A stretch of 10,082 bases of DNA, from contig CALDZQ010000310.1 of assembly GCA_937944035.1 (NCBI GenBank), positions 1-10,082 of the forward strand, in the 5' to 3' direction. The notes below the pieces were generated by a model. The model was not told where the DNA came from and ran no database searches. It saw only the letters and a program-made list of their open reading frames with translations. Below are positions 1 through 5,795 of the stretch, one piece after another (the stretch's first letter is position 1; each line of letters begins with the position of its first letter). Position numbers and translations under genes: made by a program. Source of the DNA: an uncultured Neomegalonema sp. (lineage in GTDB: Bacteria; Pseudomonadota; Alphaproteobacteria; Rhodobacterales; Rhodobacteraceae).

Positions 1-1
1 C

Positions 2-88
2 GCGCCCGTTCCGTACAATGTCGGTATCAGGGATGCCCCGTTCAAGGCAAACCCCGCGCGTTCGAGTTTTCACTGGCAAGGCCATTGA
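2..88 (+). CDS. Possible 3' end of an upstream gene (unidentified, partial)
   Basis: Frame 2 is open from the window edge and gives 28 residues before a TGA at 86-88. The peptide begins APVPYNVGIRDAPF and ends SSFHWQGH, rich in aromatic, basic and proline residues, which reads more like a real protein C-terminus than a shadow frame. It would lie 67 bases before the Rid gene on the same strand, so it could be the preceding gene of the same operon. I do not recognise the family. A competing view is that the frame is open by chance, because frame 3, which continues into the Rid gene, is also open over this stretch. Confidence 0.35.
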   Translation, partial: APVPYNVGIRDAPFKANPARSSFHWQGH

Positions 89-142
89 TTTGATGCTCAG
101 GTCACGGGCGTATTTCGCACCCGCCCCGCACCGCGCCGCATC

Positions 143-146
143 GGAG
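143..146 (+). promoter_or_regulatory. Ribosome binding site of the Rid gene
   Basis: GGAG lies 9 bases before the ATG at 156. It decides the start: the frame is open upstream to an ATG at 18, but the 46 extra residues are not Rid-like, and Rid proteins are about 125-140 residues long. Confidence 0.6.
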
Positions 147-155
147 ATTTGGAAA

Positions 156-578
156 ATGACAGTTCACGAACGCATCCGCCCCTTCAACACCAAAGAAACC
201 TACCCGGAGCAAAGCCTCGATAATGACCTTGCCCAAGGCGTCAAAGCGCGCGGGACGATGGTGTTTTTGCGTGGCCAAGTCTCGCAAGACCTGGACAATC
301 GCGAAAGCCTGCATGTCGGCGATGCGGGCAAGCAGACTGAAAAGACCATGCGGAATATCAAGATGCTGCTCGAAGAAGCCGGGTCTGAGATGTCGCATAT
401 CTGCCGGATTGTCGTTTATTTGACAGACATCCGCCATCGCGAGGCCGTCTATCAGGAGATGGGCAAGTGGATGAAAGGGGTTCATCCTTGCTCAACGGGC
501 CTCGTCGTTCCCGCATTGGCGCGGCCTGAATGGGTGGTGGAAATTGAAGTCACCGCCGTCATCCCTGACGAGGAGTGA
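156..578 (+). CDS. Rid family protein (YjgF/YER057c/UK114), Arg-lacking type
   Basis: A 140-residue protein covering one full Rid (chorismate-mutase-like) domain. It shows the expected QVSQD segment (41-45), the helix with TEKTMRNIKMLLEEAG (61-76), the VVYLTD strand (86-91), and a C-terminal VVEIEVTAV strand (127-135). Classical RidA deaminates reactive enamine/imine intermediates and depends on an arginine equivalent to Arg105 of E. coli RidA. Aligning the C-terminal strand back from VEIE puts Thr114 at that position, in HPCSTGLVV. That points to one of the Rid subgroups lacking the catalytic Arg, whose activities are mostly unknown. The stop (576-578) is 3 bases before the start of the Rieske oxygenase gene, so the two are almost certainly co-transcribed. 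The likely role is handling an intermediate or product of the oxygenase pathway in the cytoplasm (inference). Confidence 0.9.
   Translation: MTVHERIRPFNTKETYPEQSLDNDLAQGVKARGTMVFLRGQVSQDLDNRESLHVGDAGKQTEKTMRNIKMLLEEAGSEMSHICRIVVYLTDIRHREAVYQEMGKWMKGVHPCSTGLVVPALARPEWVVEIEVTAVIPDEE
571..575 (+). promoter_or_regulatory. Ribosome binding site of the Rieske oxygenase gene
   Basis: AGGAG inside the last codons of the Rid gene. It is 6 bases before the ATG at 582 but only 3 before an in-frame GTG at 579, so ATG 582 is preferred. The overlap with the upstream coding sequence indicates translational coupling. Confidence 0.6.
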
Positions 579-581
579 GTG

Positions 582-1745
582 ATGGAAATTAAAGAACCGG
601 CAACGTCCGCTTTGCTGAGCCGTCTTAGCGAAAGTGCCGCGCGCCCGTTGGAACAAGCGCGCAGCTTGCCCGCCGCGCTTTATCGCAGTGAGGATGTGCA
701 GGCACTGGAACGGACGCAGATATTCCGGCGCGCATGGGTCTGTGCCGGATTGGCCGCTGAAATCCCGAACCACGGGGATTACCTCACCTTCACAATCGCG
801 GACGAGCCGGTCTTTTGTACCCGCAGCAAGGATGGCGGGATCAAAACATTCGCCAATGTCTGCCGCCACCGGATGATGCGGCTGGTCGAGGGCAGTGGCA
901 GCGCCCGCCGGATCGTCTGCCCCTATCACGCCTGGACCTACTCGCTCGACGGCAAGCTGGTCGGCGCGGGCCATATGGAAAAATCCTGCGGGTTCAAAAA
1001 GTCCGACCACCGTCTGCCCGAAATCCGCACCGAGATTTGGAACGGGTGGATCTACCTCACCCTTGATGACAAAGCCGCCTCTGTTGCCGAATTGCTGGCC
1101 CCGCTGCATGAGCTTGTGGGCCGCTACGAGATGGAGAACTACATTCCCGTTGTCCGGCAGGAGCATGTCTGGGAGACGGACTGGAAACTGTTGACCGAAA
1201 ATTTCATGGAGAGCTACCACCTGCCCGTCGCCCATAAAGCGACCGTCGGGCAGTGGCTGCCGGTCGAGACGAGCCGGTTCCCGCCGGAAACTTATGATGG
1301 CTTCACCTATCAGACCTTCATCAAAACCGGGAATGCGGTCTATGGCCTGGCCCATGAAAACAACACGCGTCTGACGGATGAATGGCGCTACACCTCCGTG
1401 ATGCCGACCGTTTTTCCGGCGCATATGTACGTGCTGGCCCCCGATCATCTGTGGTACCTGACGTTGCGCCCGAAAGGGATGGGCAAAGTCAGTGTCCGCT
1501 TTGGCGCGGCCATCGCACCCGAAGTCGATGCCGCGCTTGATGACCGGGACGCGTGGGTAGCCGATCTTGTGAGTTTCTTTGACCACGTCAACGACGAGGA
1601 CCGCTTTGTCGTTGAGGGGATATATGCGGGCGCGCAATCAGGCTTTGCCGCGCCGGGGCCGTTAAGCTGGCTGGAGCGTGAACTGCATGATTTTCAGCGC
1701 TATCTCGCGCGGCAACTGAGTGATCCTATCGGAGAGACGACATGA
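582..1745 (+). CDS. Rieske [2Fe-2S] non-heme iron oxygenase, alpha subunit
   Basis: A 387-residue terminal oxygenase. The N-terminal Rieske domain has C94-x-H96 (in NVCRHRMM) and C113-x2-H116 (in VCPYHAW), 16 residues apart, as expected for the 2Fe-2S cluster ligands. The catalytic domain carries ENFMESYHLPVAH (206-218): His213 and His218 are the mononuclear iron ligands. Asn207 or Glu210 occupies the place of the bridging carboxylate. The third, acidic ligand is probably in the NDED cluster near 337-340. Length and the E-S-Y-H motif resemble the choline/carnitine/glycine-betaine monooxygenase and other one-component-alpha oxygenases acting on amines or small aromatics, so hydroxylation or N-dealkylation is plausible; the substrate is not readable. 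It needs a separate reductase, and none is in the window. The gene follows the Rid gene directly and its TGA overlaps the next ATG (ATGA at 1742-1745). Confidence 0.93.
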   Translation: MEIKEPATSALLSRLSESAARPLEQARSLPAALYRSEDVQALERTQIFRRAWVCAGLAAEIPNHGDYLTFTIADEPVFCTRSKDGGIKTFANVCRHRMMRLVEGSGSARRIVCPYHAWTYSLDGKLVGAGHMEKSCGFKKSDHRLPEIRTEIWNGWIYLTLDDKAASVAELLAPLHELVGRYEMENYIPVVRQEHVWETDWKLLTENFMESYHLPVAHKATVGQWLPVETSRFPPETYDGFTYQTFIKTGNAVYGLAHENNTRLTDEWRYTSVMPTVFPAHMYVLAPDHLWYLTLRPKGMGKVSVRFGAAIAPEVDAALDDRDAWVADLVSFFDHVNDEDRFVVEGIYAGAQSGFAAPGPLSWLERELHDFQRYLARQLSDPIGETT

Positions 1746-2419
1746 CATTTTCCATCGCGGGCCGTTGTGCGCGCACGGGCATGGTCGGTGTCGCCATCAC
1801 CACGTCCTCAATCTCTGTCGGCTCGCGCTGTCCCCATGTGCGCGCGGGCGTGGGGGCGGTGGCGACTCAGAACATCACCGATCCGCATCTCGCGACGCTT
1901 GTGCTGGACGCGATGGAGGGCGGTGCGGATGCGGCCACGGCGATTGCCACCGTGGTCAGGGACCGCCCGCATATCGACTATCGTCAACTCACGGCGGTGG
2001 ATACGCGGGCGAATACGGCTCATTTCACCGGGGCGCATATCCTCGGCACGAATGCGGTTCGCGAAGAGGCGGGATGCGTGGCGGCCGGGAATTTGCTGTC
2101 CGGCACGGGGGTTGTGACAGGCATCACCGGCGGTTTCATGGCCAATCCGGACGCGCATCTCGCCGAAAGGCTGCTGCAAGCGATTGAGGGCGGGCTGGCC
2201 GCCGGAGGGGAGGAAGGTGATGTCCACTCGGCCGCGTTATTGGTCGCCGACGCGATGCCGTTCCCGCTGGTCGATCTGCGTGTGGATTGGGACGATGACG
2301 ACCCTATCGCCAAACTGCGCGGTCTGTGGCGCGCTTACGAGCCGCAGATGCAAGATTACCTCAACCGCGCCATCAACCCCGCCGCCGCCCCCAGCTACGG
2401 CGTTGCGGGCGATCCCTGA
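1742..2419 (+). CDS. DUF1028 family protein (Ntn-hydrolase superfamily-like)
   Basis: A 225-residue protein matching the single-domain form of DUF1028 (COG3342). It opens with MTFSIAGRCARTGMVGVAI, followed by the glycine-rich AGVGAVATQNITDP segment (36-49), RQLTAVD (81-87), AAGNLLSGTGVV (113-124), LAERLLQAIEGG (140-151) and VDLRVDWDDDDPIAKLR (196-212). The family is classed with N-terminal-nucleophile hydrolases; Thr2, exposed after Met removal, would be the nucleophile (inference from family classification). No function is established that I know of. The usual extra C-terminal peptidoglycan-binding-like domain of longer members is absent. The start is fixed by GGAG at 1731-1734, 7 bases upstream, and by a 4-base overlap with the oxygenase stop. 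This makes it the third cistron of the Rid-Rieske operon, where amide or C-N bond hydrolysis would fit (inference). Confidence 0.9.
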   Translation: MTFSIAGRCARTGMVGVAITTSSISVGSRCPHVRAGVGAVATQNITDPHLATLVLDAMEGGADAATAIATVVRDRPHIDYRQLTAVDTRANTAHFTGAHILGTNAVREEAGCVAAGNLLSGTGVVTGITGGFMANPDAHLAERLLQAIEGGLAAGGEEGDVHSAALLVADAMPFPLVDLRVDWDDDDPIAKLRGLWRAYEPQMQDYLNRAINPAAAPSYGVAGDP

Positions 2420-2430
2420 GCGGCGGGCGA

Positions 2431-2446
2431 GCGGAGATTACTCCGC
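2431..2446. terminator. Small hairpin between convergent genes, possible terminator
   Basis: GCGGAG-ATTA-CTCCGC is a perfect 6-bp stem with a 4-base loop. It sits 11 bases after the DUF1028 stop and spans the stop codon of the convergent DUF6446-like gene (TTA at 2438-2440, read as TAA on the minus strand). Only a short T-rich stretch (TATTTG) follows on the plus strand, so intrinsic termination is plausible but weak. Confidence 0.35.
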
Positions 2447-2890
2447 GTATTTGTCATTGGCGCGCCGCCATTGGTAGGCGCGGCCGTCCGGGTAGATTGC
2501 CATCATCAGATCAGCACCGTCGCCCTCGTCTTCACCAGCCATAATCGCCGTTGCGTTGCCGTTGCTGATGTCGGCGAGGATCGCCTCCTCATCGAAGCAG
2601 GTGATCCAATCGGGCGTGGTCAGGGGCCGCGCGTCGGGGGCAGGCTCGCCTGCCGCAATCGCGGCACGGGGGTCGGACAGCGTGAAACATCCGCGCAGTT
2701 TCAGCGGTGTGCGCGCACCATCAACGCCGTCATAGCCGCTGATTTCAAAGGTTTTTCCACCGATTTCAACTTCGGTGAGACCGGTCACGGGTTCGTAGTA
2801 ATTGCGTTGCTGCGCGTACCACATGCCGATCCCGAAGATCAGACCGATACCGACGATGCCGCCTGCGATGAACGTGCCGTTTTTGGGCAT
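2438..2890 (-). CDS. DUF6446-like membrane-anchored protein
   Basis: A 150-residue protein with one N-terminal membrane segment (about residues 7-24, GGIVGIGLIFGIGMWYA-like) and a predicted periplasmic domain. Features I associate with Rhodobacteraceae DUF6446 proteins are the YYEPV segment just after the membrane helix (31-35), the LRGCFTL motif (65-71), TTPDWITCFDEEAI (91-104), and a C-terminal MAIYPDGRAYQW (130-141). Cys68 and Cys98 are placed so they could form a disulfide. Function unknown. The ATG at 2890 is chosen because AAAGGA (2898-2903 on this strand) lies 7 bases upstream and the hydrophobic helix follows at once; the open frame extends further upstream but there overlaps the ribbon-helix-helix gene. 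It is the last gene of a three-gene minus-strand unit, 16 bases after its neighbour's stop. Confidence 0.75.
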   Translation of the reverse strand: MPKNGTFIAGGIVGIGLIFGIGMWYAQQRNYYEPVTGLTEVEIGGKTFEISGYDGVDGARTPLKLRGCFTLSDPRAAIAAGEPAPDARPLTTPDWITCFDEEAILADISNGNATAIMAGEDEGDGADLMMAIYPDGRAYQWRRANDKYAE

Positions 2891-2906
2891 CGTGTGGTCC
2901 TTTCGA

Positions 2907-3152
2907 CTATGAATCAGGGCTTTGAGATAGGCGGGCTTGCAGATCGTGCAAGACATAAAGGCGAATGGCGCTGGAAAGATTGGCCCCGTCGGCGCTTTCC
3001 TCCAGCCGGAGGGCGTCGATTTCTTCGGCCAAAGCGTTGAGGGACACACCACGCCGCTCTGCAATCTGTTGGAAAGCCTGCCAGAAATCAGGCTCCAACG
3101 AGACGCTGGTGCGATGGCCCGCGAGGGTGAGCGAGTGTTTGCGGGTTTCCAT
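2907..3152 (-). CDS. Ribbon-helix-helix domain protein (RHH_4 type)
   Basis: An 81-residue protein. After a short basic lead (METRKHSLTLAGH) comes HRTSVSLEPDFWQAF (13-27), the beta-strand and first helix of a ribbon-helix-helix fold, then ERRGVSLNALAEEIDALR (32-49) and a second conserved block ANLSSAIRLYVLHDL (57-71). This is the COG4321/RHH_4 pattern common in alphaproteobacteria; members resemble arc/MetJ-type DNA binders, but no target is known. The ATG at 3152 is preferred over the adjacent TTG at 3155. No strong Shine-Dalgarno is visible. With only 4 bases between the SseB stop and this ATG, translation probably depends on coupling to SseB. Confidence 0.8.
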   Translation of the reverse strand: METRKHSLTLAGHRTSVSLEPDFWQAFQQIAERRGVSLNALAEEIDALRLEESADGANLSSAIRLYVLHDLQARLSQSPDS

Positions 3153-3156
3153 CAAT

Positions 3157-3972
3157 CTAATGGATTGATCCCACTTGAACGACAGGGAGATTAAGGCCGA
3201 CTTTGCGGGCTTTTTCCATCAACGGACTGTCCGCGTTCAGCAACGCAACCTCGACCGGGCGCTGCCCGTCAAATGCGCCCATCGCCGTGTCGGCGAGCGC
3301 TTGAGCCACGGAATCGGCTTCGGCCATACCCGCTTCGGAAACCGCCACGCCCAAGACAACGCGGCGCTTTGCCTCGTCTTGTCCCGCGTCAATACCAAGG
3401 CTGAAGAACACCGCCTCGTTTACTTCACGACGCAGGCCAGCGATGCGGGCGGCGATGCGGGCGACGATTTCCGGGGAGAGATCGGGGGGCGGCGTCACGT
3501 CCAGCACAGCGCCCGCCGGCACTTCTTCGCTTTCGCCTTCGGTCACGGCACGCTCGTGCAGCCACCCCACGGCCTCGGACGGAATGACGACCGATGAGGG
3601 CGCAACGCCGATGTTGAGAGCGACCTGCTGTTCACCATCAAACATCGCGAACAGTTGCTTGCCCGTCAGGCCGACGTAATCGACAGGCTCGTTCGCCCAT
3701 TGGGCCAGACGATCCTCGGTATCGAAAATCAGCAATGTGGCGTTGCCTTCGACTTCGTAGAACACGGGCGAGATAGTGCTGGCTTCGGCATCGCTTTCGT
3801 TGCCCTCATCGTCAAACGCACCGTCAATCGGCATAAACACGACCGCCGCGAACAACGCGTCGTAGAATCCGGCGGTCTCCTCGGGGTCGTTGCGCGCCCG
3901 CTCGAACGCCAGATCAAGCGGCGTCTCTATCGCAGGATGCTGGATCTCCTGACCTTCGTCTTCGTTACTCAT
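3157..3972 (-). CDS. SseB family protein
   Basis: A 271-residue two-domain protein. The N-terminal SseB domain (about 10-140) has TPLDLAFERARNDPEETAGFYDALF (18-42), FDTEDRLAQWA (83-93, after LLI) and YVGLTGKQLFAMF. The C-terminal SseB domain (about 150-271) contains VLDVTPPPDLSPEIV and VNEAVFFSLGIDAGQ. The family is named from an E. coli protein giving enhanced serine sensitivity; its biochemical role is not settled. ATG 3972 is chosen over an in-frame GTG at 3981: an AGGA (3984-3987) lies 11 bases before the ATG but only 2 before the GTG. It is the first gene of the minus-strand unit SseB, ribbon-helix-helix, DUF6446-like, and is divergent from plsC with a 151-base shared upstream region. 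Confidence 0.88.
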   Translation of the reverse strand: MSNEDEGQEIQHPAIETPLDLAFERARNDPEETAGFYDALFAAVVFMPIDGAFDDEGNESDAEASTISPVFYEVEGNATLLIFDTEDRLAQWANEPVDYVGLTGKQLFAMFDGEQQVALNIGVAPSSVVIPSEAVGWLHERAVTEGESEEVPAGAVLDVTPPPDLSPEIVARIAARIAGLRREVNEAVFFSLGIDAGQDEAKRRVVLGVAVSEAGMAEADSVAQALADTAMGAFDGQRPVEVALLNADSPLMEKARKVGLNLPVVQVGSIH

Positions 3973-4123
3973 TGCAAACACAGTCCTGAATACTGATGCG
4001 GGGTTTTGTGAACCAATCGCGCGTCAGACCTTGCTTTGTCAAAGGAATTGCGCGCGAGGCACAGATCAACCTTGCTTGAATGAGGCTCTTCACAAAGCCC
4101 GCAACTTTCGCCAAGGTTTCGGA
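3973..4123. promoter_or_regulatory. Divergent intergenic region between SseB and plsC genes
   Basis: A 151-base non-coding stretch that must hold promoters for both directions. Visible elements are the direct repeat ACCTTGCTT at 4028-4036 and 4069-4077 (41 bases apart, about four helical turns) and the short inverted repeat CTTTG-T-CAAAG at 4034-4044 overlapping the first copy. No convincing -35/-10 pair was found by eye. Confidence 0.4.
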
Positions 4124-4771
4124 ATGAAAATTATCCGCCGCTTCGCCGCCAAGATTGTGGGTCAGGCAATCCGCCTTTTCGCGAGTTTTATCACGGCCCT
4201 GAGGGCGGATTGGCAAGGGATTGAACCTGTGCCGCGCCAGCGGGTGTATTTCGCCAACCACACCAGCAATGGCGATATGCCGATGATCTGGTCGGTTCTG
4301 CCCCCTGCCCTGCGGCGCACGGTGCGTCCGGTTGCGGCGGCGGATTACTGGCTGAAAAACCCGATCCGCGCGTTTGTGGGGCCGGAGGTCTTCAACTGTG
4401 TGCTGGTAGACCGCCGCCCCGAAGTGAAAGACAAGCCGATGGACAAGATCATCGCCGCGCTGGATGAGGGGTCTTCGCTGATTATCTTTCCCGAAGGCAA
4501 CCGCAATATGACGGACGAGCCTTTGCTGCCGTTCAAGGCGGGCCTCTATAACATGGGCCTCGCGCGGCCCGATGTGGATTTGGTCCCGACCTGGATCGCC
4601 AACCTCAACCATATCATGCCCAAAGGCGAGGTCATCCCCCTGCCCCTGATCTGCACCGTCACCTTCGGTGCGCCGATCCATGTTGAGGAGGGGGAAAGCA
4701 AAGACGCTTTCCTGAGCCGTGCCGCCGATGCGCTGTCATCGCTGCGCCCTCAAGAGCGGGAGGCAAACTGA
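4124..4771 (+). CDS. plsC: Lysophospholipid acyltransferase family, PlsC type
   Basis: A 215-residue 1-acyl-sn-glycerol-3-phosphate acyltransferase-like protein that would convert lysophosphatidate to phosphatidate at the inner membrane. Motif I (HX4D) is NHTSNGD with His46 and Asp51; motif III is FPEGNRN (122-128), which is FPEGTR-like; PFKAGLYNMG (136-145) and LVPTWIANLN (153-162, after D) match the later conserved blocks. A hydrophobic N-terminal segment (about 9-26) may anchor it. ATG 4124 is chosen because AAGG at 4113-4116 lies 7 bases upstream; the frame is open back to 4031 but that extension is not family-like. Its TGA overlaps the ATG of the cytidylyltransferase by one base, coupling two successive pathway steps. 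Substrate could be another lysophospholipid, so plsC is a family-level symbol. Confidence 0.88.
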   Translation: MKIIRRFAAKIVGQAIRLFASFITALRADWQGIEPVPRQRVYFANHTSNGDMPMIWSVLPPALRRTVRPVAAADYWLKNPIRAFVGPEVFNCVLVDRRPEVKDKPMDKIIAALDEGSSLIIFPEGNRNMTDEPLLPFKAGLYNMGLARPDVDLVPTWIANLNHIMPKGEVIPLPLICTVTFGAPIHVEEGESKDAFLSRAADALSSLRPQEREAN

Positions 4772-5715
4772 TGGACAACACAACATCCGACATCCTGATG
4801 CTGTCCATCGGCGGCATGGGCATCTTGCTTGCGCTGACGCTGCTGGGCGAATTTTTGCAGATGCGGCGCGGTCCGGCAGACCCCAGCCCTGTGCTGGAAA
4901 CCTATATGACCCGCGTCAAAAGCTGGTGGGGGATGACGATCCTGATCGCGCTCGCTCTGCTGTCGGGCAGGTTGGGGGTGGTGATCTTGTTCCTGTTCGC
5001 CAGCTTTGCCGCGCTGCGCGAGTTTTTGACGCTGACCGCCAAAGCGCGGGCGGATCATTATTCGCTGGCGCTGGCGTTCTTTGCGGTACTGCCGCTGCAA
5101 TACTTCTTTATCTGGTGCGGGTGGGATGGCCTCTACACGGTTTTTATTCCGGTCTATGCCTTCTTACTGCTGCCGATTGTCTCGGCCCTGCGCGGGAACG
5201 CGAACCGCTATCTGATCCGCGTGGCGGAAACGCAATGGGGTCTGATGATTACCGTGTTTTGCATCAGCCATGTGCCGGCGCTGCTGAATATCGAAATTGC
5301 CGGATACGATGATCGCGCGGTGCTGTTGATCGCGTTTCTGGTGATCGTTGTGCAACTGGGCGATTTGCTGGAGTATTTTTTCGGCCGCCGGATCGGCAAA
5401 ACGCAGATCGCACCGGGCCTGTCACCGAAAACATGGGAGGGGATGGCCTGCGGCGTGGTTTGCGCGATGGGCATCGGCGGCTTGTTGGCGTGGATCACAC
5501 CGTTCGGCCTGGTCGGCGCGATGGCAATGGCGGCAGTCGCATCGGTTGTGGGAATGCTCGGCACACTTGTTTTTGCGGCAATCAAACGGGATCGGGGTGT
5601 GAAGGATTGGTCGCATCTGATTCCGGGGCAAGGCGGGTTTGTCGATCAACTTGACAGCGTGTTTTTTGCCGCGCCGATCTTCTATCACCTGACGCGGTTC
5701 TTTTGGCGCGTTTAG
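4771..5715 (+). CDS. Phosphatidate cytidylyltransferase (CdsA family)
   Basis: A 314-residue polytopic membrane protein expected to make CDP-diacylglycerol from phosphatidate and CTP. Hydrophobic segments lie near 8-28, 55-82, 98-116, 121-140, 156-172, 183-204, 226-243 and 247-271. CdsA features: QLGDLLEYFFGRRIGK (195-210), LSPKTWEG (217-224), KRDRGVKD (272-279), then IPGQGGFVDQLDS (284-296). The family signature normally has G-H-G-G and D-R-x-D; here they read G-Q-G-G (286-289) and D-Q-L-D (292-295), the acidic residues being kept. It begins 1 base inside the plsC stop (TGATG), with GGGAGG at 4758-4763 as ribosome binding site. A second, canonical cdsA elsewhere in the genome would be expected; this looks like a paralogue paired with plsC (inference). 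Confidence 0.88.
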   Translation: MDNTTSDILMLSIGGMGILLALTLLGEFLQMRRGPADPSPVLETYMTRVKSWWGMTILIALALLSGRLGVVILFLFASFAALREFLTLTAKARADHYSLALAFFAVLPLQYFFIWCGWDGLYTVFIPVYAFLLLPIVSALRGNANRYLIRVAETQWGLMITVFCISHVPALLNIEIAGYDDRAVLLIAFLVIVVQLGDLLEYFFGRRIGKTQIAPGLSPKTWEGMACGVVCAMGIGGLLAWITPFGLVGAMAMAAVASVVGMLGTLVFAAIKRDRGVKDWSHLIPGQGGFVDQLDSVFFAAPIFYHLTRFFWRV

Positions 5716-5752
5716 GGCATCGACTTTTGTGGACTATGGCGCCGAAATGTAG

Positions 5753-5768
5753 GTTAACTGGCGTTAAC
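5753..5768. repeat. Twin GTTAAC sites upstream of the malic enzyme gene
   Basis: The palindrome GTTAAC occurs at 5753-5758 and 5763-5768, exactly 10 bases start to start, in the 80-base gap between the cytidylyltransferase and malic enzyme genes. Two palindromic half-sites on the same helix face could be a regulator site, or overlap the promoter of the malic enzyme gene, whose ATG is 27 bases downstream. No regulator can be assigned. Confidence 0.3.
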
Positions 5769-5795
5769 TTATGTTCAATTTGATCGGGGCAACGA

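Noticed and set aside
18..155. N-terminal extension of the Rid protein from the ATG at 18
   Set aside because: The 46 extra residues are not part of the Rid fold, and a good ribosome binding site sits before the ATG at 156.
492..1637. Long minus-strand open frame (381 codons) opposite the Rieske oxygenase gene
   Set aside because: It lies antisense to a gene with intact Rieske and iron-binding motifs; its translation shows no recognisable family pattern. GC-rich coding DNA commonly keeps antisense frames open.
2471..3040. Plus-strand open frame opposite the DUF6446-like and ribbon-helix-helix genes
   Set aside because: Antisense to two recognisable proteins, with no ribosome binding site logic and low-information composition.
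4031..4123. N-terminal extension of the PlsC-type protein from an upstream ATG
   Set aside because: Extension is not acyltransferase-like and AAGG with 7-base spacing supports ATG 4124.
3965..4681. Minus-strand open frame opposite plsC
   Set aside because: Antisense to a protein with clear HX4D and FPEG motifs; translation is rich in Arg, His and Asp, typical of shadow frames.
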